This document shows positions 10,501 to 19,520 of a stretch of DNA of 64,000 bases, piece after piece. Source of the DNA: Mucilaginibacter sp. PPCGB 2223. Its GTDB lineage: Bacteria > Bacteroidota > Bacteroidia > Sphingobacteriales > Sphingobacteriaceae. Location of the stretch: contig NZ_MDJS01000001.1 of the NCBI RefSeq assembly GCF_001705515.1, forward strand, positions 372,001 to 436,000, given 5' to 3'. The notes under the pieces were generated by a model. It did no database searches and was not told where the DNA came from. It saw only the letters and a program-made list of their open reading frames with translations. Positions within the stretch are counted from its first letter, which is position 1; the number at the start of each line of letters is the position of its first letter. The position numbers were made by a program, and so were the translations under genes.

Positions 10501-13500
10501 ATCGGCAGCGTGACTATAACTTACGGTACAGGTGCTGCTGCGACGGCTGCGGTAAATACCTATACCGGCCAGGCAACGCCTTCGGCAGCTACTGGTGGTT
10601 CGTTTAATGCAAGCAATTATAGCATTACTTATACGGCCGGCGACATCGTGGTTGGTAAAGCGGCCTTGGATATCACTGCCAATAGTGTTACCAAAACGGT
10701 AGGCACAACAATTACAGGCAGTACGGGTTCAACTGCTTTTACTTCGACAGGCTTACAGAATTCGGAGACCATCGGCTCGGTAACTATCGCCTACGGTACA
10801 GGTTCGGCAGCGGGTGCGCCTGTTGCTACCTATACTGGCTCTGTTGTAGCATCGGCAGCAACCGGAGGTACTTTTAATGCAGGCAACTATACAATTACTT
10901 ATCATGCCGGCGATATCACTGTGTCATCTGCGCCAACACCTACCATCAGCAGTACTGGCACATTATCTGCACTCACTGCTACTTATGGTACAGCTTCATC
11001 ATCAGGTACATTCAGTGTATCGGGAGCTAATATGTCGGCCGGTATCTTAGTTACACCACCTGCAGGTTTTGAGGTAAGTACCGATAACGCCAGCTTCAGC
11101 AGTACTGTTACTGTAGGAGCAGCCGGTACGATATCTTCTACACCGGTGTACATCCGCCTCGCTAAAACTTCGGCGGCTACTACCTATTCGGGTAATGTGG
11201 TATTGAGCAGTACCGGCGCTGTCAACGTTAACGTTGCAACTGCTACCAGTACAGTAAATAAGGCTGCATTAACGCTAACTGCCAATTCGGCATCTAAAAC
11301 TTACGGACAAACACTAACCAGCGGTACCGTAACAACTACCGCATTTACCGTTACCGGCACTTTGCAGAATGGCGAAACCATAACCGGCGCTACCATTACT
11401 TATGGTACCGGTGCTGCTGCCACAGATGGCGTGAATACATACACTGGTGCGGTTGTGCCAAGCGCAGCTACGGGTTCGAACGGTTTCTCGACAGGTAATT
11501 ATAACATTACCTATACCAGCAACAGCATTAGTGTAACGCAAGCTAATTTGACTATTACTGCCAATACTGCCAATAAAACTTATGGCACGGCTTTAACAGG
11601 CGGCGCAGGTTCAACAGCGTTTACGCCAACAGGTTTACAAAACTCCGAAACCATCGGTTCGGTAACTTTAGCCTATGGTACGGGTTCGGCTGCCAATGCT
11701 GCAGTTAATACCTACACCAGCCAGGTAACGCCATCGGCTGCTACCGGTGGTACTTTCACTGCCACTAACTATTCGATCACTTATACTAAAGGCGATATCG
11801 TTGTAGGAAAAGCTAATCTGGCCATTACTGCAAATACCGCCAATAAGACCTATGGCACAACTTTAGCCGGTGTAACCGGTTCAACAGCGTTTACCCCGAC
11901 GGGTTTACAAAATTCGGAAACTATCGGTAGCGTTACTCTTGCTTACGGTACCGGATCGGCTGCAACTGCGGCAGTTAATACTTATACCGGCCAGGTTACA
12001 CCCTCAGCTGCAACAGGCGGCACGTTTACTGCCGGTAACTACAACATTACCTATACAGCCGGTGACATTATTGTAGGTACGGCTAATCTGACCATTACGG
12101 CAAACAATGTAAACAAAACTTATGGCGCTACTTTAACCGGGGCTGCAGGGTCAACAGCCTTTATTCCGACAGGCTTGGCTAATGGCGAAACTATTGGTAG
12201 CGTTACTGTTGCTTACGGTACAGGTTCGGCAGCAACAGCGGTTGTAAATACTTATACCGGCCAGGTTACGCCCTCGGCTGCAACGGGCGGTACGTTTACG
12301 GCAAGTAACTATAACATTACTTATGCTGCGGGTAATATTATCGTAGGCAAAGCTAACCTAACCATCACTGCTGCCGATGTTAACAAAACTTATGGCACTA
12401 CTTTAATAGGCGCTGCGGGTTCAACAGCGTTCACCCCGACAGGTTTAGCTAACTCCGAAACAATAGGCAGCGTAACCATCGCTTACGGTACAGGCTCGGC
12501 CGCCACCGCCGCCGTAAATACCTATACCGGTCAGGCAACGCCGTCGGCAGCTACCGGCGGTACATTTACGGCCGGAAATTATAACATTACTTATAGTCCG
12601 GGAAGTATCATCGTAGGTAAAGCTAACCTGACTATTACAGCTAACGATGCCAGCAAAACTTATGGTACTGCTTTGACTGGGACTGCAGGCTCAACAGCCT
12701 TTACTTCGACAGGTTTGGCTAATTCTGAAACCATCGGTTCGGTAACCATAGCTTATGGCACAGGCGCAGCCGCGAATGCCGCTGTGAATACCTACACAGG
12801 TTCGGTAACACCATCGGCAGCTACCGGCGGTACATTTACTGCAGGTAATTACAACATCACTTATGCCACCGGTAATATCATTGTAGGTAAAGCCAACCTC
12901 GCTATCACCGCTACAGATGTTAACAAAACTTACGGCGCTACTTTAACCGGTGCCACAGGTTCTACAGCCTTTACTTCGACAGGTTTGGTAAACAGCGAAA
13001 CCATCGGCAGTGTAACCGTAGCTTATGGTACAGGCTCGGCCGCTACTGCTGCTGTGAATACCTATACCGGCCAGGTAACGCCATCAGCGGCTACCGGTGG
13101 CACGTTTACCGCGGGTAACTATAACATTACTTATAATAACGGGGCTATCATCGTAGGCAAAGCTAACCTGACCATCACAGCCAATAACGTGAGCAAGGTT
13201 TACGGTGTAGCTATTACCGGCGCTTCGGGTTCAACGGCTTTCACCTCAACAGGTTTGGCTAATTCCGAAACTATAGGCTCAGTAACTATTGCTTATGGTA
13301 CAGGCTCGGCCGCAAATGCTGCCGGGGGCACCTATACCGGTTCGGTAGTGGCTTCGGCCGCCACCGGCGGTACATTTGCTGCTGCCAATTACAACATTAC
13401 TTATGCGGCAGGTAACATTACGGTAACTCCGGTTACTTTAACGGTTACCGTTAATAATGCGACTAAAGTTTACGGAGCGGCCAACCCGGCATTTACCGTG

Positions 13501-14499
13501 AACTACGCCGGCTTTATAACCGGCGATAATGCGGCCAGCTTAACTACGCAACCAACCGTTACTACTACTGCAACTGCAACTTCGGGTGTAGGTAACTATA
13601 CCTTAACAGCCGCAGGGGGTGTAAGTAGCAACTATACGTTTGTATATTCGGGTACAGGCACGTTGGCCATCACACCTGCGCCGTTAACAATTACAGCCGA
13701 TGCCAAAACCAGGGCGTACAATACAGCTAACCCAACCTTAACGGCAACATATACCGGTTTTGCAGGTACGGATAATGCGGCAAGTTTAACCACGCAGCCG
13801 ACATTTTCAACTACTGCGGTTACCAGTTCCTTGCCGGGTACTTACCCGATCACGGTAAGCGGCGCTGCATCGCCAAATTATACCATTACTTATGTGAATG
13901 GTGTGCTGACCGTTGCCCCGGGTAACAACGCTAACCTGGCGTTCCTTACAATCAGCTCGGGTACGCTATCGCCAACCTTTGCGGCAGCGACTAAAGCTTA
14001 TGTGGATACGGTGGCCAATTCGGTCGACCGTATCAGTGTTATCCCAACGCTGAGCGATCTGGCAGCTAACCTGCAGGTTAATAGTACGCAGGTAGGCAGC
14101 GGCAACAACTCGGTATTTATACCATTGAAAGAAGGCGACAACACTACAATTACCATTTTAGTGACTGCGCAGGACGGTGTAACTAAAAATACCTATACGG
14201 TAACCGTGTACAGGGCTTCGGCTGTGAGCAATATCACGGCGTCGAACATCATGTCGCCGAACGGTGATGGCAAGAACGATAACTGGGTCATCAAGGATAT
14301 ACTTCTATATCCGAACAATAACGTAACGGTTTATGATCGCGGCGGCAGGGTAGTGTACAGTAAACATGGTTATACCAACGATTGGAACGGAACGCTGAGA
14401 GGTGCACCTCTTTCGGAAGGTACATACTACTATACCGTGCAACTCGATCCGAAATTGCCTGTGATCAAAGGCTATATCACGATTTTAAGAACCAGGTAA
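7597..14499 (+). CDS. Giant secreted MBG-repeat protein with T9SS type-B C-terminal domain
   Basis: This 2300-residue protein is built in order as follows: signal peptide ending near FGQ (about 23), a fibronectin-III-like domain (to about 110), a beta-sandwich stretch, about six NHL-type repeats with the motif ALDASGNIYVA (about 350-590), and an Ig-like segment. It continues with four MBG-type repeats of exactly 90 residues (753-1112), a spacer domain, eight more of these repeats (1224-1943), two MBG_2-like domains (to about 2108), and a cadherin-like sandwich. The C-terminus, starting at IMSPNGDGKNDNW, is the gliding-motility-associated type-B sorting domain. It should be exported by the type IX secretion system and held at or released from the cell surface, probably as an adhesin. 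The adjacent PorP/SprF gene supports type-B sorting. Confidence 0.9.
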   Translation: MKKLLRFVFFAVLSFSPAILFGQTAPTSITGSGASATTLSVDWVPATGATNYFYDLSTDNFSTTVSGYTNVSTGSTAAGVTITGLTASTTYYIRVRTVTAGGTSSNSSIVTLATLASSNFSATYDFNSILSSPSGATDPSPVPVVDNVTFSSYTLAGATASAGAGRYAANTWGNTANSPFNSSNYYSVTITPASGSTLTLTALTFTSQHSATGPMKYSVRSSLDNYATDLPASVNPANANITVASNIFTMPTTATTAQTGSTITFPAGSFTGLTSAVTIRIYPFNDATTSTAGTFSVDNVVFTGSTGVAPPTVSYTTPQTYTQNTAITTLTPTSSGVVAPNFNTSAIGLAFAQPIGVARDASGNIYVADAGGTSVSKMSATGSGLTTIGSGIAGLGAIALDASGNMYVTEVTTGKLKKVTPAGVVTDVTTFTQPTGVALDASGNIFVADQGTNQVSEILSGGSSASVIASGFSTPFGVAIDASGNIYVANQGNGKLQMIAATGHAVTDVATISPGITGLAFDAAGNLYYTNIANHSVNEIAAGTTTSTQLSTNFTTPAGLVIDATGNPYVADYTAGGSVKKVARTGGYYITPSLPAGLSMDGTTGAISGTPTVASASTNYTITAFNSGGGTSTTLNITVNAQPAIGTTGTLSALSTTYGTASSNGTFNVSGTNLTAGILVTPPSGFEVSTDGTTFSSTVTVGAAGTVTSTPVYIRLAATTAVGSSYSGNVVLSSSGANSVNVATVTSTVSAAALTITANGVNKTYGSTLTGGAGSTAFTPSGLKNSETISTVTIAYGTGAAATAGVNTYTGQVTPSAATGGTFTASNYSITYATGDITVGKASLSVTANTANKAYGVVLTGAAGSTAFTSSGLLNSETIGTVTLAYGTGAAGNASVNTYTSQVTPSAATGGTFSAANYNITYNNGDIVVGQANLTITANTANKTYGSTLTSGSGSTAFTPSGLANSETIGSVTITYGTGAAATAAVNTYTGQATPSAATGGSFNASNYSITYTAGDIVVGKAALDITANSVTKTVGTTITGSTGSTAFTSTGLQNSETIGSVTIAYGTGSAAGAPVATYTGSVVASAATGGTFNAGNYTITYHAGDITVSSAPTPTISSTGTLSALTATYGTASSSGTFSVSGANMSAGILVTPPAGFEVSTDNASFSSTVTVGAAGTISSTPVYIRLAKTSAATTYSGNVVLSSTGAVNVNVATATSTVNKAALTLTANSASKTYGQTLTSGTVTTTAFTVTGTLQNGETITGATITYGTGAAATDGVNTYTGAVVPSAATGSNGFSTGNYNITYTSNSISVTQANLTITANTANKTYGTALTGGAGSTAFTPTGLQNSETIGSVTLAYGTGSAANAAVNTYTSQVTPSAATGGTFTATNYSITYTKGDIVVGKANLAITANTANKTYGTTLAGVTGSTAFTPTGLQNSETIGSVTLAYGTGSAATAAVNTYTGQVTPSAATGGTFTAGNYNITYTAGDIIVGTANLTITANNVNKTYGATLTGAAGSTAFIPTGLANGETIGSVTVAYGTGSAATAVVNTYTGQVTPSAATGGTFTASNYNITYAAGNIIVGKANLTITAADVNKTYGTTLIGAAGSTAFTPTGLANSETIGSVTIAYGTGSAATAAVNTYTGQATPSAATGGTFTAGNYNITYSPGSIIVGKANLTITANDASKTYGTALTGTAGSTAFTSTGLANSETIGSVTIAYGTGAAANAAVNTYTGSVTPSAATGGTFTAGNYNITYATGNIIVGKANLAITATDVNKTYGATLTGATGSTAFTSTGLVNSETIGSVTVAYGTGSAATAAVNTYTGQVTPSAATGGTFTAGNYNITYNNGAIIVGKANLTITANNVSKVYGVAITGASGSTAFTSTGLANSETIGSVTIAYGTGSAANAAGGTYTGSVVASAATGGTFAAANYNITYAAGNITVTPVTLTVTVNNATKVYGAANPAFTVNYAGFITGDNAASLTTQPTVTTTATATSGVGNYTLTAAGGVSSNYTFVYSGTGTLAITPAPLTITADAKTRAYNTANPTLTATYTGFAGTDNAASLTTQPTFSTTAVTSSLPGTYPITVSGAASPNYTITYVNGVLTVAPGNNANLAFLTISSGTLSPTFAAATKAYVDTVANSVDRISVIPTLSDLAANLQVNSTQVGSGNNSVFIPLKEGDNTTITILVTAQDGVTKNTYTVTVYRASAVSNITASNIMSPNGDGKNDNWVIKDILLYPNNNVTVYDRGGRVVYSKHGYTNDWNGTLRGAPLSEGTYYYTVQLDPKLPVIKGYITILRTR
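9853..10932 (+). repeat. Tandem 270-bp coding repeats, block 1 (4 units)
   Basis: Four in-frame units of 270 bp (90 codons) encode MBG-type domains. Each unit carries landmarks such as TITAN..NKTYG, GSTAF, NSETIG and TPSAATGG. The first two units start exactly 270 bp apart (9853 and 10123). The high similarity suggests expansion by recombination. Confidence 0.85.
11266..13425 (+). repeat. Tandem 270-bp coding repeats, block 2 (8 units)
   Basis: Eight further units of the same 90-codon domain follow a spacer domain that itself resembles one before block 1 (both contain the motif GILVTPP.GFEVSTD). Units in the middle of the block are the most alike, as expected for recent duplication. End positions are accurate to a few codons. 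Confidence 0.8.
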
Positions 14500-14532
14500 T
14501 TGTTGAACGCGAACATTTTAAAAAGTATAACG

Positions 14533-15450
14533 ATGAAAATCTTTAATCATATCAAAAAAACTACCATAGCTGCATCAGTGCTTGCCTGCTTAATGATGGT
14601 ATCGTTAAGCAGCAGGGCCCAGCTAAACCCGTTCCAGCAGGGTTATTATCTGAATAAATACCTGGCCGACCCGTCGATGGCCGGTATCAACCCGGGGTTG
14701 AACATCAACGCCGGTTACCGCCAGCAATGGAGCTCTTTCCCAGGTACACCCAAAACTCAAACCCTAACCGCCGATTACCAGGCGACCGATAAAGTTGGCC
14801 TGGGCTTGAACATCAGCAACGATAAAGCAGGCTTGATACAACAGACCCGCATGATGGCAACCTATGCTTACCATTTGCCTTTGAGCGGGAACGACCAGCG
14901 CCTGAACTTCGGTTTATCCTTAGGTATCAACGATCCTTTCATCAGTACCAGCAGCGTTAACGGCGACCAGAGCGATGTGCAGATTGCCGATTACAACCAA
15001 CTGAAACCTTATGTGGATGGCGATTTCGGTATCTCGTACACCAGCAACCACCTGACTGTTGAAGCTGCGATACCTAACCTGAAAGCAAACCTGTTTAAAA
15101 ACGAGGACGACCGGATAGATGTTGACCGGACTACTTTTATGACAGCAGCCAGCTATAAGATACAATTGCCGGGCAATGCGCTTGCGGTTGAGCCAAAAGT
15201 AATGTTTCGGGGCGTAAAAGGTTTTGACAATATCCTTGACGCAGGGGTTAATTTTAGTATGACCAGCACCGGCTTAAGTTTGCAGGGCATTTACCACAGC
15301 AACCAGAATGTAGGTATGGGCTTTGCCTGGGAAGAGCATGCTTTTGGCCTGAGCTTTAACTACAACCTCGAAACCGGCCCGGTGAGTACTTACAGTTCGG
15401 GAGCTTTTGAGTTTGGTTTGAAGATTAAACTATTCAATAAGGCTAAATAA
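14533..15450 (+). CDS. PorP/SprF family type IX secretion membrane protein
   Basis: This 305-residue protein has a signal peptide ending in SSRAQ and then the PorP/SprF opening LNPFQQGYYLNKYLADPSMAGI, from which only part is quoted as typical: PF..YY.N....NPS.AG. The rest alternates as a 14-strand-like outer-membrane barrel and ends with aromatic/hydrophobic residues (FGLKIKLF). I chose ATG at 14533 rather than a TTG at 14500, because the former gives a clean signal peptide. Members pair with large secreted proteins that carry the type-B C-terminal domain and help anchor or export them. It lies 33 nt after the giant MBG protein, so the two form a cargo-partner unit. A terminator follows at 15495. 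Confidence 0.9.
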   Translation: MKIFNHIKKTTIAASVLACLMMVSLSSRAQLNPFQQGYYLNKYLADPSMAGINPGLNINAGYRQQWSSFPGTPKTQTLTADYQATDKVGLGLNISNDKAGLIQQTRMMATYAYHLPLSGNDQRLNFGLSLGINDPFISTSSVNGDQSDVQIADYNQLKPYVDGDFGISYTSNHLTVEAAIPNLKANLFKNEDDRIDVDRTTFMTAASYKIQLPGNALAVEPKVMFRGVKGFDNILDAGVNFSMTSTGLSLQGIYHSNQNVGMGFAWEEHAFGLSFNYNLETGPVSTYSSGAFEFGLKIKLFNKAK

Positions 15451-15494
15451 TCCCATGAATGATGGCTTGGCACCTCACCGATAACCATAATGGC

Positions 15495-15529
15495 AAAAGT
15501 CCTTTAGTATACACTAAAGGACTTTTTTT
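15495..15529 (+). terminator. Rho-independent terminator after PorP/SprF
   Basis: A perfect 14-bp stem (15495-15508 pairing with 15513-15526) with a 4-nt loop ATAC is followed by a T run. The A run on the other side makes it symmetric, but only a plus-strand unit ends here. Confidence 0.9.
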
Positions 15530-15716
15530 GTATGATATTATCATAACATCCCCGAAGCGAATGTTTTACTATTTACTCAACTGCCACGAATAGTGTGTAT
15601 TTTTCAACTGTGATTTTATAGATATTTTGTCGGATTGAATACCCGCATGCTTAATGTAGGATAATATACTACAATACATAGTGAAAATGGTATAGAAAAC
15701 GTTGCGGTTTGTAAAA

Positions 15717-15724
15717 TACTTTTG
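15717..15724 (+). promoter_or_regulatory. Candidate -7 box for the 15846 operon
   Basis: TACTTTTG matches the Bacteroidota TAnnTTTG -7 consensus. It would place transcription start near 15730 with an untranslated leader of about 115 nt. The upstream TTG at 15702 is closer than the usual 19-20-nt spacing, so support is partial. Confidence 0.35.
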
Positions 15725-15845
15725 TTAAGATCAATTAACCGTCGCATTGTATTGAATAAGCGGGGAAATCGTCCTATTAAAATGGCCTATATCTTTCCGG
15801 TTATTATCAAATACGTCTGCAAAAAATTGCTTGTTTTTATTCAGG

Positions 15846-17399
15846 ATGATAAAACGTATTAATAAAAGTGTTGCTCCGTTTTTGTTGCTGGTGCTGCTGG
15901 TCAGTGTCGGCCGTGCGCAGAATGGCGGCGCCGTACTTCGTACGGATCAGCTTAAAAAATACGTTTCGTACTTCAACTCTATCGATACCGAAGCGGTAAA
16001 AAATTATGTGCCTAACAGCGAGTCGTATACCTGGCTTTCAAAAAATATCCCGCTGTTCGAATGCCCGGACACTACACTGCAGCGCATGTATTATTACCGA
16101 TGGTGGAGCTTCCGCAAACACCTGGTTAAAACACCTGACGGCTTTGTGTTTACCGAATTTATCATTCCGGTAAAGTTTGCCGGCAAATATAATACCATCA
16201 GTTCGGCAGTAGGGCATCAGGTTAATGAAGGCCGCTGGCTGCGCGATCCTCAATATATTAATGATTACATCAAATTCTGGCTGCTGGATGTACCCAAGCT
16301 GCCTAAGCCGCACGGCCATAATTTCAGCAGTTGGATTGATGATGCTGTATATCAGCGTAACCTCGTCAGTCCCGATAAGGCATTTTTGCAAAAGCTATTA
16401 CCTGCGCTGAATACCGATTACCAGCAATGGGAGAAAGAGAAGCAGGTAGCTAACGGTATGTTCTGGCAGTTTGATGTGCGCGATGCCATGGAAGAATCCA
16501 TCAGCGGAAGCCGGAAGGATAAAAACATTCGCCCGACCATCAACAGCTACATGTATGGCAATGCCAAAGCGTTGGCACAAATGGCAGGCGAGTTAGGCAT
16601 TGACAGCCTGCAAAAGAAATATTCGGCGAAAGCCAGAGAATTGAAGGCACTGGTTCAGCAAAACCTTTGGGATAACGAAGCCTCGTTTTTTGAAGTGAAG
16701 CTCACCAACGGGCAGTTTGCGGAAGTAAGGGAAGCTATCGGTTTCATACCATGGTATTTTAACCTGCCCGATGATACACCTAAATATGCCAAAGCCTGGG
16801 ATCAACTGATCGATACAACCGGTTTTAACGCACCATGGGGCATAACTACTGCTGAAAGACGTCACCCGAAATTCCGTACACACGGAACCGGCAAATGCGA
16901 GTGGGACGGAGCCGTTTGGCCCTATGCCACCACACAGGACCTGAAAGGCCTGGCCAATCTGCTGACCAACTATACCAACCATGGTAAAATGACGGCTAAG
17001 GTGTTTTTTGATAACCTGCACAAATATGCCTGGAGCCAGCAAATGTACGGCAGGCCGTACATAGGCGAATACCAAGATGAGAAAAATGGGTATTGGCTAA
17101 AGGGGGATAACCCACGCAGTACCTTTTACAACCACTCTGGTTTTGCGGATCTGGTCATCAACGACCTGGTTGGCATTAAACCACGATTGGATAACACGCT
17201 CGAGGTTTGCCCGCTCATCCCGCAGGGACAATGGGATTGGTTTTGCTTAGATAAAGTTTTATATCACGGCAAAAACATCACCATACTATGGGACAAAACC
17301 GGTGCAAAATATCACAAGGGAAAAGGCATGCATATTTATGCCGGTGGGAAAGAAGTATTACACAGCGAAAGCCTGAAGCATGTCTTCGCGAAGCTGTAA
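15846..17399 (+). CDS. Secreted (alpha/alpha)6 glycosidase, MGH1-like; possible GH142-type enzyme
   Basis: This 517-residue protein has a signal peptide ending in GRAQ; the ATG at 15846 follows AGG and is preferred over an upstream TTG. The body is helical. Motifs such as RWWSFRKHL, FWQFDVRDAMEESISG, PTINSYMYGNAKAL and KCEWDGAVWPYATTQ are typical of six-hairpin glycosidases in the GH63/MGH1-like group, which use acidic residues in these loops. From memory, the C-terminal GH142 beta-L-arabinofuranosidase domain of the RG-II enzyme BT1020 belongs to this kind of fold. Being the first gene of an operon for acid-sugar breakdown makes that a reasonable guess. The fold is well supported; the exact family is inferred. 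Confidence 0.75.
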   Translation: MIKRINKSVAPFLLLVLLVSVGRAQNGGAVLRTDQLKKYVSYFNSIDTEAVKNYVPNSESYTWLSKNIPLFECPDTTLQRMYYYRWWSFRKHLVKTPDGFVFTEFIIPVKFAGKYNTISSAVGHQVNEGRWLRDPQYINDYIKFWLLDVPKLPKPHGHNFSSWIDDAVYQRNLVSPDKAFLQKLLPALNTDYQQWEKEKQVANGMFWQFDVRDAMEESISGSRKDKNIRPTINSYMYGNAKALAQMAGELGIDSLQKKYSAKARELKALVQQNLWDNEASFFEVKLTNGQFAEVREAIGFIPWYFNLPDDTPKYAKAWDQLIDTTGFNAPWGITTAERRHPKFRTHGTGKCEWDGAVWPYATTQDLKGLANLLTNYTNHGKMTAKVFFDNLHKYAWSQQMYGRPYIGEYQDEKNGYWLKGDNPRSTFYNHSGFADLVINDLVGIKPRLDNTLEVCPLIPQGQWDWFCLDKVLYHGKNITILWDKTGAKYHKGKGMHIYAGGKEVLHSESLKHVFAKL

Positions 17400-17436
17400 C
17401 GATAAATTGATTGAATGACCAACAACTACTATACAC

Positions 17437-18588
17437 ATGGATAGCGTACCAAATTTAACTATACAGTTTCCGGGGAAGCTTGTATTCGGTAAAGGGTGCC
17501 TGTCTGCCTTACCCGATGAACTGCTGGCGCTGCAAAGCACTTCGGTATACATCGTTACCATTACTCCGCTTTTAACACAGATCGACCCGCTTGTGCAAAA
17601 AGTGAAACAGGCCGGCGTATCTGTTACGATCAATACAAAAATTATAAACGAGCCAACCTTTGCCGATTTTGAAAACCTGATGCTGGAGGCTGCCGAAATC
17701 AATCCTGATATGGTTTTAGGAATTGGTGGCGGCAGTGTGCTGGATATTGCCAAACTGGTTGCTGCGCAGCTGAACAATACGCAAAGTCTAACTGATATAG
17801 TAGGCATTGGCTTGCTGAAGCAGCGCGCTAAAAAGTTGATCTGCGTGCCCGCAACATCAGGTACAGGCAGCGAAGTATCGCCTAATGCGATATTAGTTGA
17901 TAACGAGAACCAGAAGAAAGGCATCATCAGCCCATACCTGGTGCCCGATATAGTGTATGTAGACCCGTTGCTGACCATGAGTGTGCCGGCATCTATCACA
18001 GCAGCAACCGGTTTGGATGCTTTGACGCATTGCCTGGAAGCCTATACCAACAAATTTGCCCAGCCGATGATCGATATGTACGCCTTTGAAGGCATGCGTT
18101 TGATTGCAGCCAATATTACACAGGCCGTGAACAATGGGCGTGATGAAGAGGCGCGCACCCAAGTAGCCATGGGCAGCCTGTTAGGCGGTTTTTGCCTTGG
18201 TCCGGTAAATACGGCTGGTGTACATGCACTGTCGTACCCGTTGGGCAGTTCGTTTCATTTGCCTCATGGCTTATCCAATGCATTATTGCTGCCTTATGTG
18301 ATGAAGTTTAACATCCCGTCGGCAACAGCCAAATATGCACAGGTAGCTATTGCTTTGGGCTGCGAACGAGGCGGTAGCGATAACGAAACCGCGCAAAAAG
18401 GAATAGAAAAGATCAGGCAGCTGATTGCAGAATGCGGGATTCCGGCACGTTTACGCGACGTGAATATCCCGACTGAGGCGATACCGCAAATGGCCGAAGA
18501 TGCCATGAAAATAACACGACTATTAAAAAACAACCCCCGGCCGATAACGTACGCCGATGCGGTTGATATCTATACTGACGCGTACTGA
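17437..18588 (+). CDS. Iron-containing alcohol dehydrogenase (group III), putative semialdehyde reductase
   Basis: The 383-residue protein carries the group III Fe-alcohol dehydrogenase signatures: NAD-binding GGGSVLDIAK (97-106), SGTGSEVSP (141-149), and the metal ligands Asp194 and His198 (GLDALTHCLEAY), His263 and His277 (FHLPHGLSNA). Family members include 4-hydroxybutyrate dehydrogenase, which reduces a four-carbon semialdehyde acid, as well as lactaldehyde and maleylacetate reductases. It lies 37 nt after the glycosidase and 2 nt before the DapA-like gene. In this context I infer that it reduces the four-carbon aldehyde acid released by the aldolase to threonate. No signal peptide is present, so it is cytosolic. 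Confidence 0.9.
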   Translation: MDSVPNLTIQFPGKLVFGKGCLSALPDELLALQSTSVYIVTITPLLTQIDPLVQKVKQAGVSVTINTKIINEPTFADFENLMLEAAEINPDMVLGIGGGSVLDIAKLVAAQLNNTQSLTDIVGIGLLKQRAKKLICVPATSGTGSEVSPNAILVDNENQKKGIISPYLVPDIVYVDPLLTMSVPASITAATGLDALTHCLEAYTNKFAQPMIDMYAFEGMRLIAANITQAVNNGRDEEARTQVAMGSLLGGFCLGPVNTAGVHALSYPLGSSFHLPHGLSNALLLPYVMKFNIPSATAKYAQVAIALGCERGGSDNETAQKGIEKIRQLIAECGIPARLRDVNIPTEAIPQMAEDAMKITRLLKNNPRPITYADAVDIYTDAY

Positions 18589-18590
18589 CC

Positions 18591-19520
18591 ATGAAGATAA
18601 AAAAGAAATATCAGGGTGTGATTGTACCTGCTGTTGTACCGCTTAACGCGAAGCTTAGGCTGGATGAACAAGGCGTTGAAAATATGTTCGCCAATTTTAA
18701 CCGGTATGGCGCTTACCCGTTCATACTGGGCACAACTGGCGAATCGGCATCCTTATCTATGTCGCTGAAGGCCGATTACATCAAGCTTTCGGGTAAATTG
18801 AAACGCCCCGGCGATATGCTCTATACCGGCATCACATCTAATTGCATTGAAGAGTCGGTCGAACTGGCAAAACTGAGCTTCGCCAATGGTACCGACGCTG
18901 TGGTGGCGAGTTTGCCATCGTACTATGCACTATCCGAAAGGGATATGAAAATATACTTTGAGCAATTGGCGAACGAATGTAAAGGTCCGCTGATTATTTA
19001 TAATATCCCGGCCACCACCCACATGTCGATCCCGCTAAAGGTGATTGACGAACTGAGCTACCACGAAAATATTGTGGCCACTAAGGATTCGGAGCGCAGC
19101 GACGACCGCTTGAAAGAAGCTTTGCACCTATGGGCCGCACGGCAAGATTTTAGCTACTTTTTGGGATGGGCGGCACGTTCGGCCATTGCCATGCTGAACG
19201 GTGGCGATGGCATTGTACCAAGTACCGGTAACCTGTTGCCGGGTATTTATACCGATATGTATACCGCCGCATATAACGGCGATGTAGAACTGGTGCATGC
19301 GCTGCAAAAGAAATCGGACATGTTCGGAGCCTTGTATCAAAAAAGCCGCTCACTGGGCGAGTCGCTTTGGGCATTGAAAGTATTGATGAACGAGAAAAAT
19401 TTGTGTGATACCCACGTGATGCCACCATTACAACCGCAAACCATGCACGATGAAGAACTATTAAGGCAGAGTTTGCATATTTTGATTGAGCAGGAAGGGT
19501 TGGTAGTTAAAAATGTTTAA
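18591..19520 (+). CDS. DapA-family aldolase (2-keto-3-deoxy acid lyase type)
   Basis: This 309-residue TIM-barrel protein belongs to the DHDPS/N-acetylneuraminate lyase superfamily. The pyruvate/keto-acid binding motif GTTGES is at 47-52, the catalytic Tyr is Tyr137 in IIYNIPATT, and the Schiff-base Lys is Lys165 in IVATKDSERSD. The intact GTTGE motif is also found in KDG and related aldolases. It is unlikely to be the lysine-biosynthesis enzyme, because it lies 2 nt after the Fe-dehydrogenase and overlaps pdxA2 in a catabolic operon. The inferred role is cleavage of a 2-keto-3-deoxy sugar acid to pyruvate and an aldehyde. Confidence 0.85.
   Translation: MKIKKKYQGVIVPAVVPLNAKLRLDEQGVENMFANFNRYGAYPFILGTTGESASLSMSLKADYIKLSGKLKRPGDMLYTGITSNCIEESVELAKLSFANGTDAVVASLPSYYALSERDMKIYFEQLANECKGPLIIYNIPATTHMSIPLKVIDELSYHENIVATKDSERSDDRLKEALHLWAARQDFSYFLGWAARSAIAMLNGGDGIVPSTGNLLPGIYTDMYTAAYNGDVELVHALQKKSDMFGALYQKSRSLGESLWALKVLMNEKNLCDTHVMPPLQPQTMHDEELLRQSLHILIEQEGLVVKNV

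Larger units (their letters stand above)
15451..15845. other. Intergenic region between adhesin unit and catabolic operon
   Basis: This 395-bp stretch holds a strong terminator hairpin (15495-15529), then A+T-rich sequence with a candidate -7 box at 15717-15724. I see no gene in it. Confidence 0.7.

Noticed and set aside
14500..14532. TTG start of PorP/SprF directly after the stop of the MBG protein
   Set aside because: ATG 14533 yields a proper signal peptide; the earlier start places eleven polar residues before it.
17358..17999. Antisense open frame of 213 residues
   Set aside because: It is complementary to the Fe-dehydrogenase gene, which has all catalytic motifs, and the antisense protein has none.
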